Origin: Armatimonadota bacterium
GTDB lineage: Bacteria > Armatimonadota > Chthonomonadetes > Chthonomonadales > Chthonomonadaceae
Direction of reading: 5' to 3'
Assembly (NCBI GenBank): GCA_026392135.1
Contig: JAPLCR010000606.1
Coordinates: forward strand, 1-10,839
Length of the DNA: 10,839 nt
Shown: positions 1 through 6,316 of the stretch, one piece after another
Layout of the letters: each line of letters begins with the position of its first letter
Position numbering within the stretch: position 1 is the stretch's first letter
The notes under the pieces: model-generated
Told to the model about the DNA's origin: nothing
Seen by the model: the letters and a program-made list of their open reading frames with translations, nothing else
Databases searched by the model: none
Made by a program: the position numbers and the translations under genes

Positions 1-363
1 TGTGAAGGGGTAAGGGTTGGGATGGGGTGGCTGGGTCAGTGCGGAGGCATTGCAGTATGGATAGGGAAGAGGGCTAGGTCGCGTTGTCTAGCCTGAGTAG
101 TTACGAATAAGAAACAAAATAGCTTGCAAATAAAACGCCGTTCGCGGCAAAGCCTCCTCCGTTTTCTACACGTAAATTAAAATCAGGTCTGTTACACACC
201 CGAACACAAAACCAAAACAACTCTCTGCACAAAGAGAGCAATATCGAGAATCCCCGTAAATTTTGGAGTAAGTCCGTATCGGAAATACGCCGATATTTGC
301 TAGGTTACATTCTCGTATGAGTTGTAAGGCGGGTGGTCGTATGAATGGGAAGGATGAAGGAAA
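1..363. other. Non-coding region upstream of the assembly ATPase
   Basis: I see no supportable gene here; the only long reading frame, on the minus strand, has no recognisable domain. The stretch begins with a G-rich tract (7-35). It then holds several small potential hairpins: GGCTAG/CTAGCC (72-77 with 88-93), GCCG-TTCG-CGGC (137-148), CTCTCT/AGAGAG (221-226 with 233-238) and TATCGG/CCGATA (277-282 with 290-295). None is followed by a T tract, so none looks like an intrinsic terminator. A weak sigma-70-like pair, TTGTCT (84-89) and AATAAG (106-111), is possible. The octamer TCGTATGA occurs twice (313-320 and 337-344) just before the ribosome binding site of the next gene. Nothing is recognised as a known riboswitch. 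Confidence 0.5.
7..35 (+). repeat. G-rich tract, candidate G-quadruplex
   Basis: Five runs of three or four G lie at 7-10, 14-16, 19-21, 24-27 and 33-35, separated by linkers of 3, 2, 2 and 5 bases. This meets the usual pattern for an intramolecular G-quadruplex on the plus strand. The window edge cuts the context, so the relation to any upstream gene is unknown. It may also be the reverse strand of a C-rich intergenic repeat like the one at the right end of the window. Confidence 0.4.
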
Positions 364-672
364 TTGATTAAAAGTGCGCTTAATTCTATTATGCAGCCCC
401 AACGCAAACAGACAAGGCTAGGGATGCGCCTTGTACAAAGCGGTCTCATTAGTGAAACACAACTCCACACCGCGCTTGAAAAACAGGCGGCTAGTGGGCA
501 GTTTCTTGGAGAGACTCTGCTTGACCTCGGCTTGATAACCATTGAAAGCCTTGCCCCTCACCTCGAAGCGACAACGGGCGCACCTTTTGTACGCCTTACC
601 GTGCCCGCTATATTCCCGAACAGATGGCGCGAGCTAAACTTATTCTTCCCTTCTACGAGCAGGGTGAGATGA
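364..672 (+). CDS. pilB: GspE/PilB-type assembly ATPase, N-terminal piece (frameshifted)
   Basis: This piece holds the first part of the N-terminal MshEN (T2SSE_N) domain of a type IV pilus or type II secretion ATPase. Visible family signatures are LGMRLVQSGLISETQL (residues 19-34), then LGETLLDLGLI (about 48-58) and GAPFVRL (about 72-78). The start chosen is TTG 364, because GGAAGGA at 348-354 lies 9 bases upstream and an in-frame TGA at 355-357 excludes anything earlier. ATG 391 is the alternative but has no ribosome binding site. After about position 600 this frame stops matching the family (residues 80-102 look random) and the match continues in the frame of the next entry. Rejoining the two at 598-600 gives about 568 residues, a normal length. 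The break is best read as one missing base: a sequencing or assembly error, or a true inactivating mutation. Confidence 0.75.
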   Translation: MIKSALNSIMQPQRKQTRLGMRLVQSGLISETQLHTALEKQAASGQFLGETLLDLGLITIESLAPHLEATTGAPFVRLTVPAIFPNRWRELNLFFPSTSRVR

Positions 673-2069
673 TCCATGTCGCTTTCGCCGACCCGCTCGA
701 CCTCACCACCGCCGATGAACTACGCGCCCGCCTTAAAAAGCGGATCATTCCCTACCTTGCGATGTCAGCAGATTTGAATGAGGCTTTTGACCGGGTTTTC
801 GGCAACAATCTCAAAACACAGACTGTTGTGGATGAGATCTCCTCCGAAGAGATTCACTCTGCCGCAGAGGGAATGGACAAAGAGAGTTACAACGATAGCG
901 ATGAGGCTCCCGTTGTGCGCCTTGTGACCAGTATTCTCGACGATGCGGTTCTGAGCGGGACGAGTGACATTCATATTGAGCCGCAGGAGGAGACGGTGCG
1001 GGTACGTTTTCGGCAGGATGGTCTCCTCTACGAAGCCAATATCTTTCAGCGGAGCCACCTTGCGTCTATGGTTCGGCGCATCAAAATTATGGGGCACATG
1101 AATATCGCCGAACGCCGCCGCCCACAAGATGGGCGCTTTACCTACGTTGCGAGTAATAACGAGGAGTTTGACCTCCGCGTAAGCGTTTTGCCCGTTATTT
1201 ATGGCGAGAAAATCGTTATGCGCGTACTGCGAAAAACGAACAACCTTACTACTATTGAGAAGTTGGGCTTTAATGCCGACCAGAGGCGTATCTTCAGCAA
1301 ACTTATCCACCATCCGCACGGTATCGTTCTGGTTACGGGACCCACTGGTTCAGGGAAATCTACCACACTCTACGCTGCCCTAAACCAGATTAACGACTCG
1401 ACGAGCAACATTAGTACTATCGAAGACCCCGTAGAGTACAACTTCGCGGGAATCAATCAGATACAGGTGAACCATCAAGTTGGGCTGAACTTCTCAGCAG
1501 GGCTACGTACCCTCATGCGCCAAGACCCTGACGTGATAATGGTGGGTGAGATTCGTGATAAGGAGACCGCAGAGACCGCCATTCAAGCTGCTCTTACCGG
1601 ACACCTCGTCTTTAGCACTCTGCACACCAACGATGCGCCTAGTACTATTGTGCGCTTACAAAACATGGGAATTGAGCCGTTTTTGATTGCCTCCGCACTC
1701 CTGGGCGCACTTGGTCAGCGCCTACTGCGTACTATCTGCCCCTACTGCAAAGAGTCGTATTTAGGAGATCGCGCCTTAATGGAGCAGGTCGGTATTCGTG
1801 TTTCGGAAGGAGATTCTGCACTTCTGTGGCGAGGTATAGGGTGTCAGCGGTGCGGAGGACGTGGTATGAAGGGGCGTACCGGTATCTATGAGATGATGAA
1901 CGTCACAGATGCTATACGCCACCTAATTTTAGAGCGCCGTTCGGGAAATGAACTTTACGACCAAGCCGTGAAGGACGGGATGACTACCCTTTCACAGGCT
2001 GCTGTCGAAAAAGTTCGGCTCGGACAAGTCAGTATGGATGAGGTCGTTCGCGTCCTCTTCTCGGAGTAG
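624..2069 (+). CDS. pilB: GspE/PilB-type assembly ATPase, main body
   Basis: This is a cytoplasmic AAA+ traffic ATPase that powers pilin or pseudopilin assembly. Counting from ATG 624, the remainder of the MshEN domain covers residues 1-60 (IHVAFADPLDL at 17-27). The Asp box SDIHIEP is at 114-120, Walker A GPTGSGKST at 239-247, Walker B with DPDVIMVGEIRD at 301-312, and the His box STLHTN at 331-336. A tetracysteine zinc site (CPYC at 372-375, CQRC at 407-410) is typical of PilB/GspE and absent from PilT. ATG 624 is probably not the native start: there is no ribosome binding site, and the frame stays open upstream with family-like residues RARYIPEQ (600-623) that continue the piece starting at 364. 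The platform protein follows after 6 bases, so the two form an operon. PilB and GspE cannot be separated without a pilin or secretin nearby. Confidence 0.9.
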   Translation: MARAKLILPFYEQGEMIHVAFADPLDLTTADELRARLKKRIIPYLAMSADLNEAFDRVFGNNLKTQTVVDEISSEEIHSAAEGMDKESYNDSDEAPVVRLVTSILDDAVLSGTSDIHIEPQEETVRVRFRQDGLLYEANIFQRSHLASMVRRIKIMGHMNIAERRRPQDGRFTYVASNNEEFDLRVSVLPVIYGEKIVMRVLRKTNNLTTIEKLGFNADQRRIFSKLIHHPHGIVLVTGPTGSGKSTTLYAALNQINDSTSNISTIEDPVEYNFAGINQIQVNHQVGLNFSAGLRTLMRQDPDVIMVGEIRDKETAETAIQAALTGHLVFSTLHTNDAPSTIVRLQNMGIEPFLIASALLGALGQRLLRTICPYCKESYLGDRALMEQVGIRVSEGDSALLWRGIGCQRCGGRGMKGRTGIYEMMNVTDAIRHLILERRSGNELYDQAVKDGMTTLSQAAVEKVRLGQVSMDEVVRVLFSE

Positions 2070-2075
2070 AATTCA

Positions 2076-3299
2076 ATGCCAACTTACGTATACACAGGAC
2101 GAAACCAACAAGGCAAGACCGTTTCAGGGCTTGTTAGGGCAAAAGACCCGATTGAAGTACGGGATTCTTTACGCCAAAAAAGTGTCTTCCTTACTACCAT
2201 CACCGAACAGGCAGGTGAAAGGAGTACCGCTGCCGCTGCCGCTCCCCTTTTCGGGCGCAAAAAAGTGAAGTTGGGTGATATGGTAATTATGAGCAGGCAG
2301 TTAGCGACTCTGGTACGTGCAGGCTTACCTATCGTTCAGAGCCTCAATGCGATTTCGGAGCAGGTAGAAAACGCGACTCTTGCTACCGTCCTTAAAACTG
2401 TGTGTGCTGAAGTTCAAGGAGGCTTGACGCTTGCCGAAGCGATGCGAAAACACCCCAAGATTTTCCCGCAAACCTTCACAACACTGGTGATGGCGGGTGA
2501 GAATAGCGGAACTCTTGAAGAGACTCTTGAAGCCGCCGCGGTTCAGCTGGATAACTCCGCAGAACTGCGCGAAAAACTGGCGGCGGCACTGACCTATCCT
2601 GTCATCGTCGTTATTTCGGCACTCCTTGTGGTCTGTTTCATGCTCATATTTATCGTGCCTGCCTTCTCAAAAGTCTACGATCAACTCAAGATGCCTCTTC
2701 CGGCGATTACGATGTTACTGGTGACAATAAGCAACGTTATCGTTCACAACACAATAATGATGCTACTGGTGATAGGAACCACCGTGACTCTGATACGTCG
2801 CTACGTACAGACCATACAGGGCAAGCGTAGGCTTCACGCCCTTCTGCTCAAGCTTCCATTACTGGGGAAGCTCCTCCGAAAGATCGCCCTTGCACGCTTC
2901 TCGATGACGTTTGGCGGTGCGATAAAAGCGGGCGTTCCGCTACTTCAAGCCCTGACCGTTGCAGGAGAGACCACTGGTAATGTGATACTGCAGGAGGCGA
3001 TCGTTAAAGTAGCCGAAGCGGTCAACCAAGGCTCTACACTTCATGTCCCAATAGAGCAGACGAAGCAGTTCCCCGCTATGATGACAAGCATGATTGCGGC
3101 GGGAGAGCAGTCGGGAAACCTTGATGAGATGCTGGAAGAGATAAACCGCTTCTATAAACGCGATATTGAGTACTCTGTTAATAAACTGACCCGCATGATG
3201 GAGCCGTTGATGACTATTGTTGTGGGCGGGCTGGTACTCTTTATTTTGCTAGCTCTCTATATGCCCGTGTTCAGCCTTTCCAACGCTATACACAAATAG
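2076..3299 (+). CDS. pilC: PilC/GspF-type inner-membrane platform protein
   Basis: This polytopic inner-membrane protein anchors the assembly ATPase and transmits its motion to the growing pilus or pseudopilus. The N-terminus (MPTYVYTGRNQQGKTVSG) is typical of the family. Two T2SSF domains follow, at about residues 70-195 and 270-395. Each carries the conserved G-E-x-S-G signature (GENSG at 141-145, GEQSG at 343-347). Membrane segments are predicted at about 173-197, 219-240 and 377-400. The length of 407 residues is normal and the frame is intact. The ATG is preceded by CGGAG at 2062-2066, which overlaps the stop region of the ATPase gene, so translation is probably coupled. A pilT gene often sits between pilB and pilC in type IV pilus operons and is missing here, which leaves a type II secretion-like role open. 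Confidence 0.92.
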   Translation: MPTYVYTGRNQQGKTVSGLVRAKDPIEVRDSLRQKSVFLTTITEQAGERSTAAAAAPLFGRKKVKLGDMVIMSRQLATLVRAGLPIVQSLNAISEQVENATLATVLKTVCAEVQGGLTLAEAMRKHPKIFPQTFTTLVMAGENSGTLEETLEAAAVQLDNSAELREKLAAALTYPVIVVISALLVVCFMLIFIVPAFSKVYDQLKMPLPAITMLLVTISNVIVHNTIMMLLVIGTTVTLIRRYVQTIQGKRRLHALLLKLPLLGKLLRKIALARFSMTFGGAIKAGVPLLQALTVAGETTGNVILQEAIVKVAEAVNQGSTLHVPIEQTKQFPAMMTSMIAAGEQSGNLDEMLEEINRFYKRDIEYSVNKLTRMMEPLMTIVVGGLVLFILLALYMPVFSLSNAIHK

Positions 3300-3307
3300 G
3301 ACACCCT

Positions 3308-3391
3308 CCTCTAAACCGAATGCGGAGTTTCTATGTCATAATAGACGAAAGTCTTGATTGGGCTGTAACAGGCAGGAAGAGGGTTTAGAGG
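3308..3391 (+). repeat. 10-bp inverted repeat enclosing a GAAA hairpin
   Basis: CCTCTAAACC (3308-3317) and GGTTTAGAGG (3382-3391) are perfect inverted copies that fill almost the whole spacer between the platform gene and the next start codon. Inside lies AGAC-GAAA-GTCT (3343-3354), a short stem capped by a GNRA tetraloop. If transcribed through from the upstream operon, the arms would close a stem ending one base before ATG 3393, covering part of the leader. The role is unknown; it could affect translation of the downstream gene or just be a spacer palindrome. Confidence 0.4.
3334..3342 (+). promoter_or_regulatory. Possible extended -10 promoter
   Basis: TGTCATAAT fits an extended -10 element (TGn followed by five of six bases of TATAAT). 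No convincing -35 hexamer lies 16-18 bases upstream. It could give the sugar-phosphate transferase gene its own promoter, about 50 bases before the ATG, but this rests on a short match only. Confidence 0.3.
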
Positions 3392-3392
3392 T

Positions 3393-4388
3393 ATGCTTGG
3401 GGTTATTGGAGCCGTGTTATTGGCGGCACTTATCACCATGTTCTTAACGCCTCCCACCCGCGAATGGTGCATTCGTAAGGGTGGGAGCATGGTTGACCAG
3501 CCCGAAGCACGGCGCGTAAACACAGAGCCGCTAGCTCGTGGCGGCGGCATTCCCATCTTCATCGGTTTCATAGTCTCTGCCTCACTTGCCCTTCTCATTC
3601 GTCAGTTGCGTCTACCCGGTCAACCCGTATGGACACCCCAGATAACGGGCGTACTACTTGCAACCTGTTGCATCGCGTTAGGCGGATTAGCGGACGACCT
3701 CAAGAATCTTCCCGCCAAGCTGCAAATTCTTCTGATGATTGGCTCCGCGCTCATTCTTGTCGCGTTTGGGGTGCGTATTGAGGGAGTTGCAAACCCTTTC
3801 AATGGCGGAGCGTGGCTGGAGCTACATATCGCGCTAAGCATTTTTATTACCGTTTTTTGGGTGATTGTCGTTACGAAAACGGTAGATGCTCTGGACGGCT
3901 CGGATGGCGTAGCGGCGGGGGTCTGCACCATATGCGCGACGACGCTTGCGCTGATGGCTTCTCAACTCAAAAATGTCGGAGGTCCGCAAATCGCACTCAT
4001 CTCCGCCGCCCTTACAGGCTCGTGCATCGGTTTCTTACGACATAACTTCTACCCCGCAAAAATCATTATGGGAACGGTAGGGGCTTACGTACTCGGCTTT
4101 ACTCTTGCCTCCATCTCCATCATGGGCGCATTCAAGTTAGCCGCCACTGTCTCGGTTGCCGTGCCAATCTTGGTACTGGGAGTGCCTATCTTCGACTTTA
4201 CCCATGTTCTGGCGAGTCGTTTTATAAATAGAGTGCCGCTCACAAAAGCCGATAAAAGACACCTACATCACCGCCTTTTGGCGCGGGGCTGGAATCAACG
4301 GCAAGTAGCATGGACAATCTACGGCATCACCCTCGCTTTCTGTGCCGTCGCTCTCATTATCTTTCAAACCACTCACACAGGACGCTAA
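3393..4388 (+). CDS. WecA/TagO/MraY-family sugar-1-phosphate transferase
   Basis: This is a multipass membrane enzyme (about 10-11 hydrophobic segments, 331 residues) of the family that moves a HexNAc-1-phosphate from a UDP-sugar to undecaprenyl phosphate, starting envelope polysaccharide synthesis. Seen motifs are DQPEARRVNTEPLARGGGIP (residues 35-54), LADDLKNLPAK (99-109), DGSDG (168-172), PIFD (265-268) and the C-terminal DKRHLHHRLL (287-296). The HLHHRL motif points to the WecA/TagO branch rather than MraY. Two usual features differ. The N-x-x-N-x-x-D-G motif reads KTVDALDG (162-169), and the M-G-D-x-G-S motif reads MGTVGA (226-231), so T228 replaces the aspartate that binds magnesium in MraY structures. 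It may therefore be a divergent subgroup or catalytically altered. AGAGG at 3378-3382 is a reasonable ribosome binding site. Sugar specificity cannot be read from the sequence. Confidence 0.85.
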   Translation: MLGVIGAVLLAALITMFLTPPTREWCIRKGGSMVDQPEARRVNTEPLARGGGIPIFIGFIVSASLALLIRQLRLPGQPVWTPQITGVLLATCCIALGGLADDLKNLPAKLQILLMIGSALILVAFGVRIEGVANPFNGGAWLELHIALSIFITVFWVIVVTKTVDALDGSDGVAAGVCTICATTLALMASQLKNVGGPQIALISAALTGSCIGFLRHNFYPAKIIMGTVGAYVLGFTLASISIMGAFKLAATVSVAVPILVLGVPIFDFTHVLASRFINRVPLTKADKRHLHHRLLARGWNQRQVAWTIYGITLAFCAVALIIFQTTHTGR

Positions 4389-4415
4389 CTAGCTCCTCCA
4401 ACGGTCAAAATCACC

Positions 4416-5540
4416 ATGCCTGACAATCGTATTCGTGTTCTCTGCGTCTTTGGCACGCGCCCCGACGCTATCAAAATGGCTCCTGTTGTCCTAGAGCTTC
4501 AACGCCGCCCTGAAACTTTCGCAGTGCGCGTCGTCGTTACGGGGCAACACCGTGAACAGCTCGCGCAAGTTCTGAGCGTCTTTAACCTCAAACCTGACCA
4601 TGACCTTGCTATTATGCAACACGGGCAGACTCTTGCGGAGATTACAACACGCTCTCTAACGGGCTTGGACGCAGACCTGAAAGAGTACCCCGCTGATGTC
4701 TGCCTCGCGCAAGGAGACACGACGACTACTTTTGTCGCCGCTCTTGCCGCCTTCTATCATAAAGTCCCATTTGGTCATATTGAGGCAGGGCTACGCACGG
4801 GCAACCCTTACGACCCGTTCCCGGAAGAGATGAACCGAAGGCTAGCGGGCGTGTTGACCACGTGGCACTTCGCCCCCACGGAACCCTCACGCCAAAACCT
4901 ACTTGCAGAGGGCGTTGCCTCTACCTCTATCTACGTGACTGGTAATACAAGCATAGACGCGCTCAAAACTGTCGCTTCACGCCCGTATACTTTTGACGAC
5001 ACTACTCTGCACGCCCTTATGGAGAGTGATAAGCGTCTAATACTGGTAACAGCGCACCGCCGCGAAAACTGGGGCGCACCAATGAGTAACATTGGGCACG
5101 CCCTTCGCACGCTTGCAGAGGAGTTTGCCGACTGCGAAATCGTCGTCGCTCTGCACAAAAACCCGATAGTGCGTGAGACGCTCTGCCCGCTCCTAGAAGG
5201 GCGACCCCGCCTTCACCTCATCGAACCGCCGGACTACGTTCCGTTCGTAAAGTTGATGCAGAGGGCGCACCTCATTTTGACGGATAGCGGCCGTGTTCAA
5301 GAGGAAGCCCCCTCACTAGGTGTACCGATTTTAGTTCTGCGCCGTACTACTGAACGCCCCGAAGGAGTAACCGCAGGAACCGCCAAACTGATAGGTACGG
5401 AGTTGGAGGATATTCTGCGTGAAGCCCGTACTCTTTTGACAGTCCCCTCTGCCTACGCACAGATGGCGCACACCGTCAACCCCTACGGAGAGGGAGGGGC
5501 AGCTCCTCTTATTGCGGATGTTTTGAGTAGGTTACGGTAG
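4416..5540 (+). CDS. wecB: Non-hydrolysing UDP-GlcNAc 2-epimerase
   Basis: This cytoplasmic GT-B-fold enzyme interconverts UDP-GlcNAc and UDP-ManNAc, supplying ManNAc for envelope glycans. Family motifs are clear: GTRPDAIKMAPV (residues 13-24), TGQHREQL (42-49), QGDTTTT (99-105), HIEAGLRT (121-128), PFPEEMNRR (134-142), TGNTSIDAL (175-183), TAHRRENWG (212-220) and TTERPEGVTAGT (311-322). The likely catalytic residues D101, E123, E137 and H214 are present. Two positions differ from the usual pattern: the D-S-G-G-x-Q-E-E loop reads DSGRVQEE (R293, codon CGT at 5292-5294), and the residue before TTERPE is R310 instead of the common D. The length of 374 residues is normal. The gene starts 27 bases after the transferase with a poor ribosome binding site, so it is probably co-transcribed and perhaps translationally coupled with it. 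Confidence 0.92.
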   Translation: MPDNRIRVLCVFGTRPDAIKMAPVVLELQRRPETFAVRVVVTGQHREQLAQVLSVFNLKPDHDLAIMQHGQTLAEITTRSLTGLDADLKEYPADVCLAQGDTTTTFVAALAAFYHKVPFGHIEAGLRTGNPYDPFPEEMNRRLAGVLTTWHFAPTEPSRQNLLAEGVASTSIYVTGNTSIDALKTVASRPYTFDDTTLHALMESDKRLILVTAHRRENWGAPMSNIGHALRTLAEEFADCEIVVALHKNPIVRETLCPLLEGRPRLHLIEPPDYVPFVKLMQRAHLILTDSGRVQEEAPSLGVPILVLRRTTERPEGVTAGTAKLIGTELEDILREARTLLTVPSAYAQMAHTVNPYGEGGAAPLIADVLSRLR

Positions 5541-5553
5541 AGGCATCTAACGG

Positions 5554-5609
5554 ACAGAGAAGAGTGAGCAGGCACAGACTCTCAAATTTCTAGTGCGAAC
5601 TCTCTCTGT
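5554..5609 (+). repeat. Imperfect inverted repeat reaching into the greA promoter
   Basis: ACAGAGA-A-GAGT (5554-5565) pairs with ACTCTCTCTGT (5599-5609), 11 pairs with a single bulged A. The right arm sits within the spacer of the greA promoter. A competing smaller stem, AGAGT/ACTCT (5561-5565 with 5578-5582), is also possible. There is no proper T tract, so it is not a convincing terminator for wecB; an operator role is speculative. Confidence 0.3.
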
Positions 5610-5621
5610 TTGCTGTATAAT
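5593..5621 (+). promoter_or_regulatory. Sigma-70-type promoter of greA
   Basis: A perfect TATAAT lies at 5616-5621. The hexamer 17 bases upstream, GTGCGA (5593-5598), matches only three of six consensus -35 bases. Transcription would start near 5628, giving a leader of about 40 bases before the greA start codon. The match also argues against using the upstream in-frame TTG 5610, which would place the -10 box inside the coding sequence. Confidence 0.6.
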
Positions 5622-5654
5622 AGGCATACCCTGTCTGACCGTACCAACTTTGCG

Positions 5655-5660
5655 AAGGAG
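5655..5660 (+). promoter_or_regulatory. Ribosome binding site deciding the greA start
   Basis: AAGGAG lies 9 bases before TTG 5670. It is the only good Shine-Dalgarno sequence near the 5' end of the frame and fixes TTG 5670 as the start, giving a 160-residue protein, as expected for GreA. Confidence 0.75.
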
Positions 5661-5669
5661 TCTACTCGA

Positions 5670-6152
5670 TTGAGTCATCACCCCGACGATATTATTCTTA
5701 CTACTGTTAGTAAACGCAAACTCGAAGAAGAGTTAGTACATATCCGCTCTGTGAAGCGCCCCGAAATAAACGAAGCCATTCGCCGTGCTCGCGAATATGG
5801 AGACCTCTCTGAAAATTTTGAATATCAGGCGGCACGTCAGTCACAAGCCATTTTGAATGGGCGCGTGGCAGAGTTAGAAGCGATTCTGCAACGCGCTAAA
5901 ATTGTTGAGGTGCTTAACGAAGTTGACTCAGTTGGATTAGGGACGACTGTACTTGTCTATGACATTAATAACGATGAGGAGTGGGAGTTGACAATTGTAG
6001 ACTTTGTCTCCGCAGACCCCATCAACGACAAGTTTTCGATATCCTCTCCGATTGGGCGGGCGCTGATAGGGAAAAAAGTCACGGAAATCGCCACTGCCGA
6101 CACCCCGAACGGAACCGCACAGTACAAAATACTCAGCATCCGCTACGAGTAA
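5670..6152 (+). CDS. greA: Transcription elongation factor GreA
   Basis: GreA enters the secondary channel of RNA polymerase and stimulates cleavage of backtracked transcripts. From TTG 5670 the protein has 160 residues. The N-terminal coiled coil covers about residues 12-80, with the acidic tip GDLSEN (44-49); D45 and E48 match the catalytic acidic pair of GreA. The C-terminal FKBP-like domain (about 85-160) carries SPIGRALIGKKVTE (126-139), a hallmark of the family. The tip sequence and the intact C-terminal motif favour GreA over inhibitory Gfh factors. The gene has its own TATAAT promoter and is followed by a GC-rich hairpin at 6171-6197, so it is probably monocistronic. Confidence 0.95.
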   Translation: MSHHPDDIILTTVSKRKLEEELVHIRSVKRPEINEAIRRAREYGDLSENFEYQAARQSQAILNGRVAELEAILQRAKIVEVLNEVDSVGLGTTVLVYDINNDEEWELTIVDFVSADPINDKFSISSPIGRALIGKKVTEIATADTPNGTAQYKILSIRYE

Positions 6153-6170
6153 GTCATCAGTCTTCCCTTT

Positions 6171-6197
6171 ACCCCCTCACTACAATGGCGAGGGGGT
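6171..6197 (+). terminator. GC-rich hairpin after greA, weak terminator candidate
   Basis: ACCCCCTC (6171-6178) and GAGGGGGT (6190-6197) form a perfect 8-bp stem with an 11-base loop, 18 bases after the greA stop. Only two T residues follow, so efficient intrinsic termination is doubtful. The right arm shares GGCGAGGG with the palindrome at 10811-10836, so it may instead be a member or relic of the same intergenic repeat family. Confidence 0.4.
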
Positions 6198-6298
6198 TGC
6201 ATCACACCTATTAGGTACGTTTAGCCCACAAGTATTTACCCCGCGTGGCAGGAATTCCACTCTCCTTTCCAGAACTGAATCCTCATGCAAGGCAATCT

Positions 6299-6306
6299 AA
6301 GAGGAG
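6299..6306 (+). promoter_or_regulatory. Ribosome binding site deciding the glycosidase start
   Basis: AAGAGGAG lies 10 bases before ATG 6317. The frame is open further upstream to GTG 6245, but that start has no Shine-Dalgarno sequence and would add 24 residues that look unlike a protein N-terminus of this family. ATG 6317 is therefore preferred. Confidence 0.7.
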
Positions 6307-6316
6307 ACAAAACAGA

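Noticed and set aside
120..200. Possible c-di-GMP-I (GEMM) riboswitch upstream of the ATPase: GCAAA followed by a hairpin and GCAAAGCC (147-154).
   Set aside because: Attractive, because GEMM elements often control pilus genes, but the second half (GGGUUACC-type strand closing the other stem) is absent within the needed distance and the ACGCAAAGC context is only partly matched.
317..367. A 16-residue leader reading frame whose TGA overlaps the TTG start of the ATPase.
   Set aside because: No ribosome binding site and no recognisable features; an open frame this short is expected by chance.
598..606. Programmed -1 ribosomal frameshift in the ATPase gene.
   Set aside because: No X-XXY-YYZ heptamer, no poly-A slip site and no evident downstream pseudoknot; an error or mutation explains it more simply.
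765..1319. A 184-residue open frame on the minus strand.
   Set aside because: It lies entirely inside the ATPase coding sequence and has no family-like motif; it is a shadow frame.
5610..5669. Upstream TTG extension of greA by 20 residues.
   Set aside because: The extension covers the TATAAT promoter and has no ribosome binding site, while TTG 5670 has AAGGAG at ideal spacing and gives the normal length.
6245..6316. GTG 6245 as the start of the GBA2-like glycosidase.
   Set aside because: No Shine-Dalgarno sequence, and the added 24 residues do not resemble the family; AAGAGGAG before ATG 6317 fits better.
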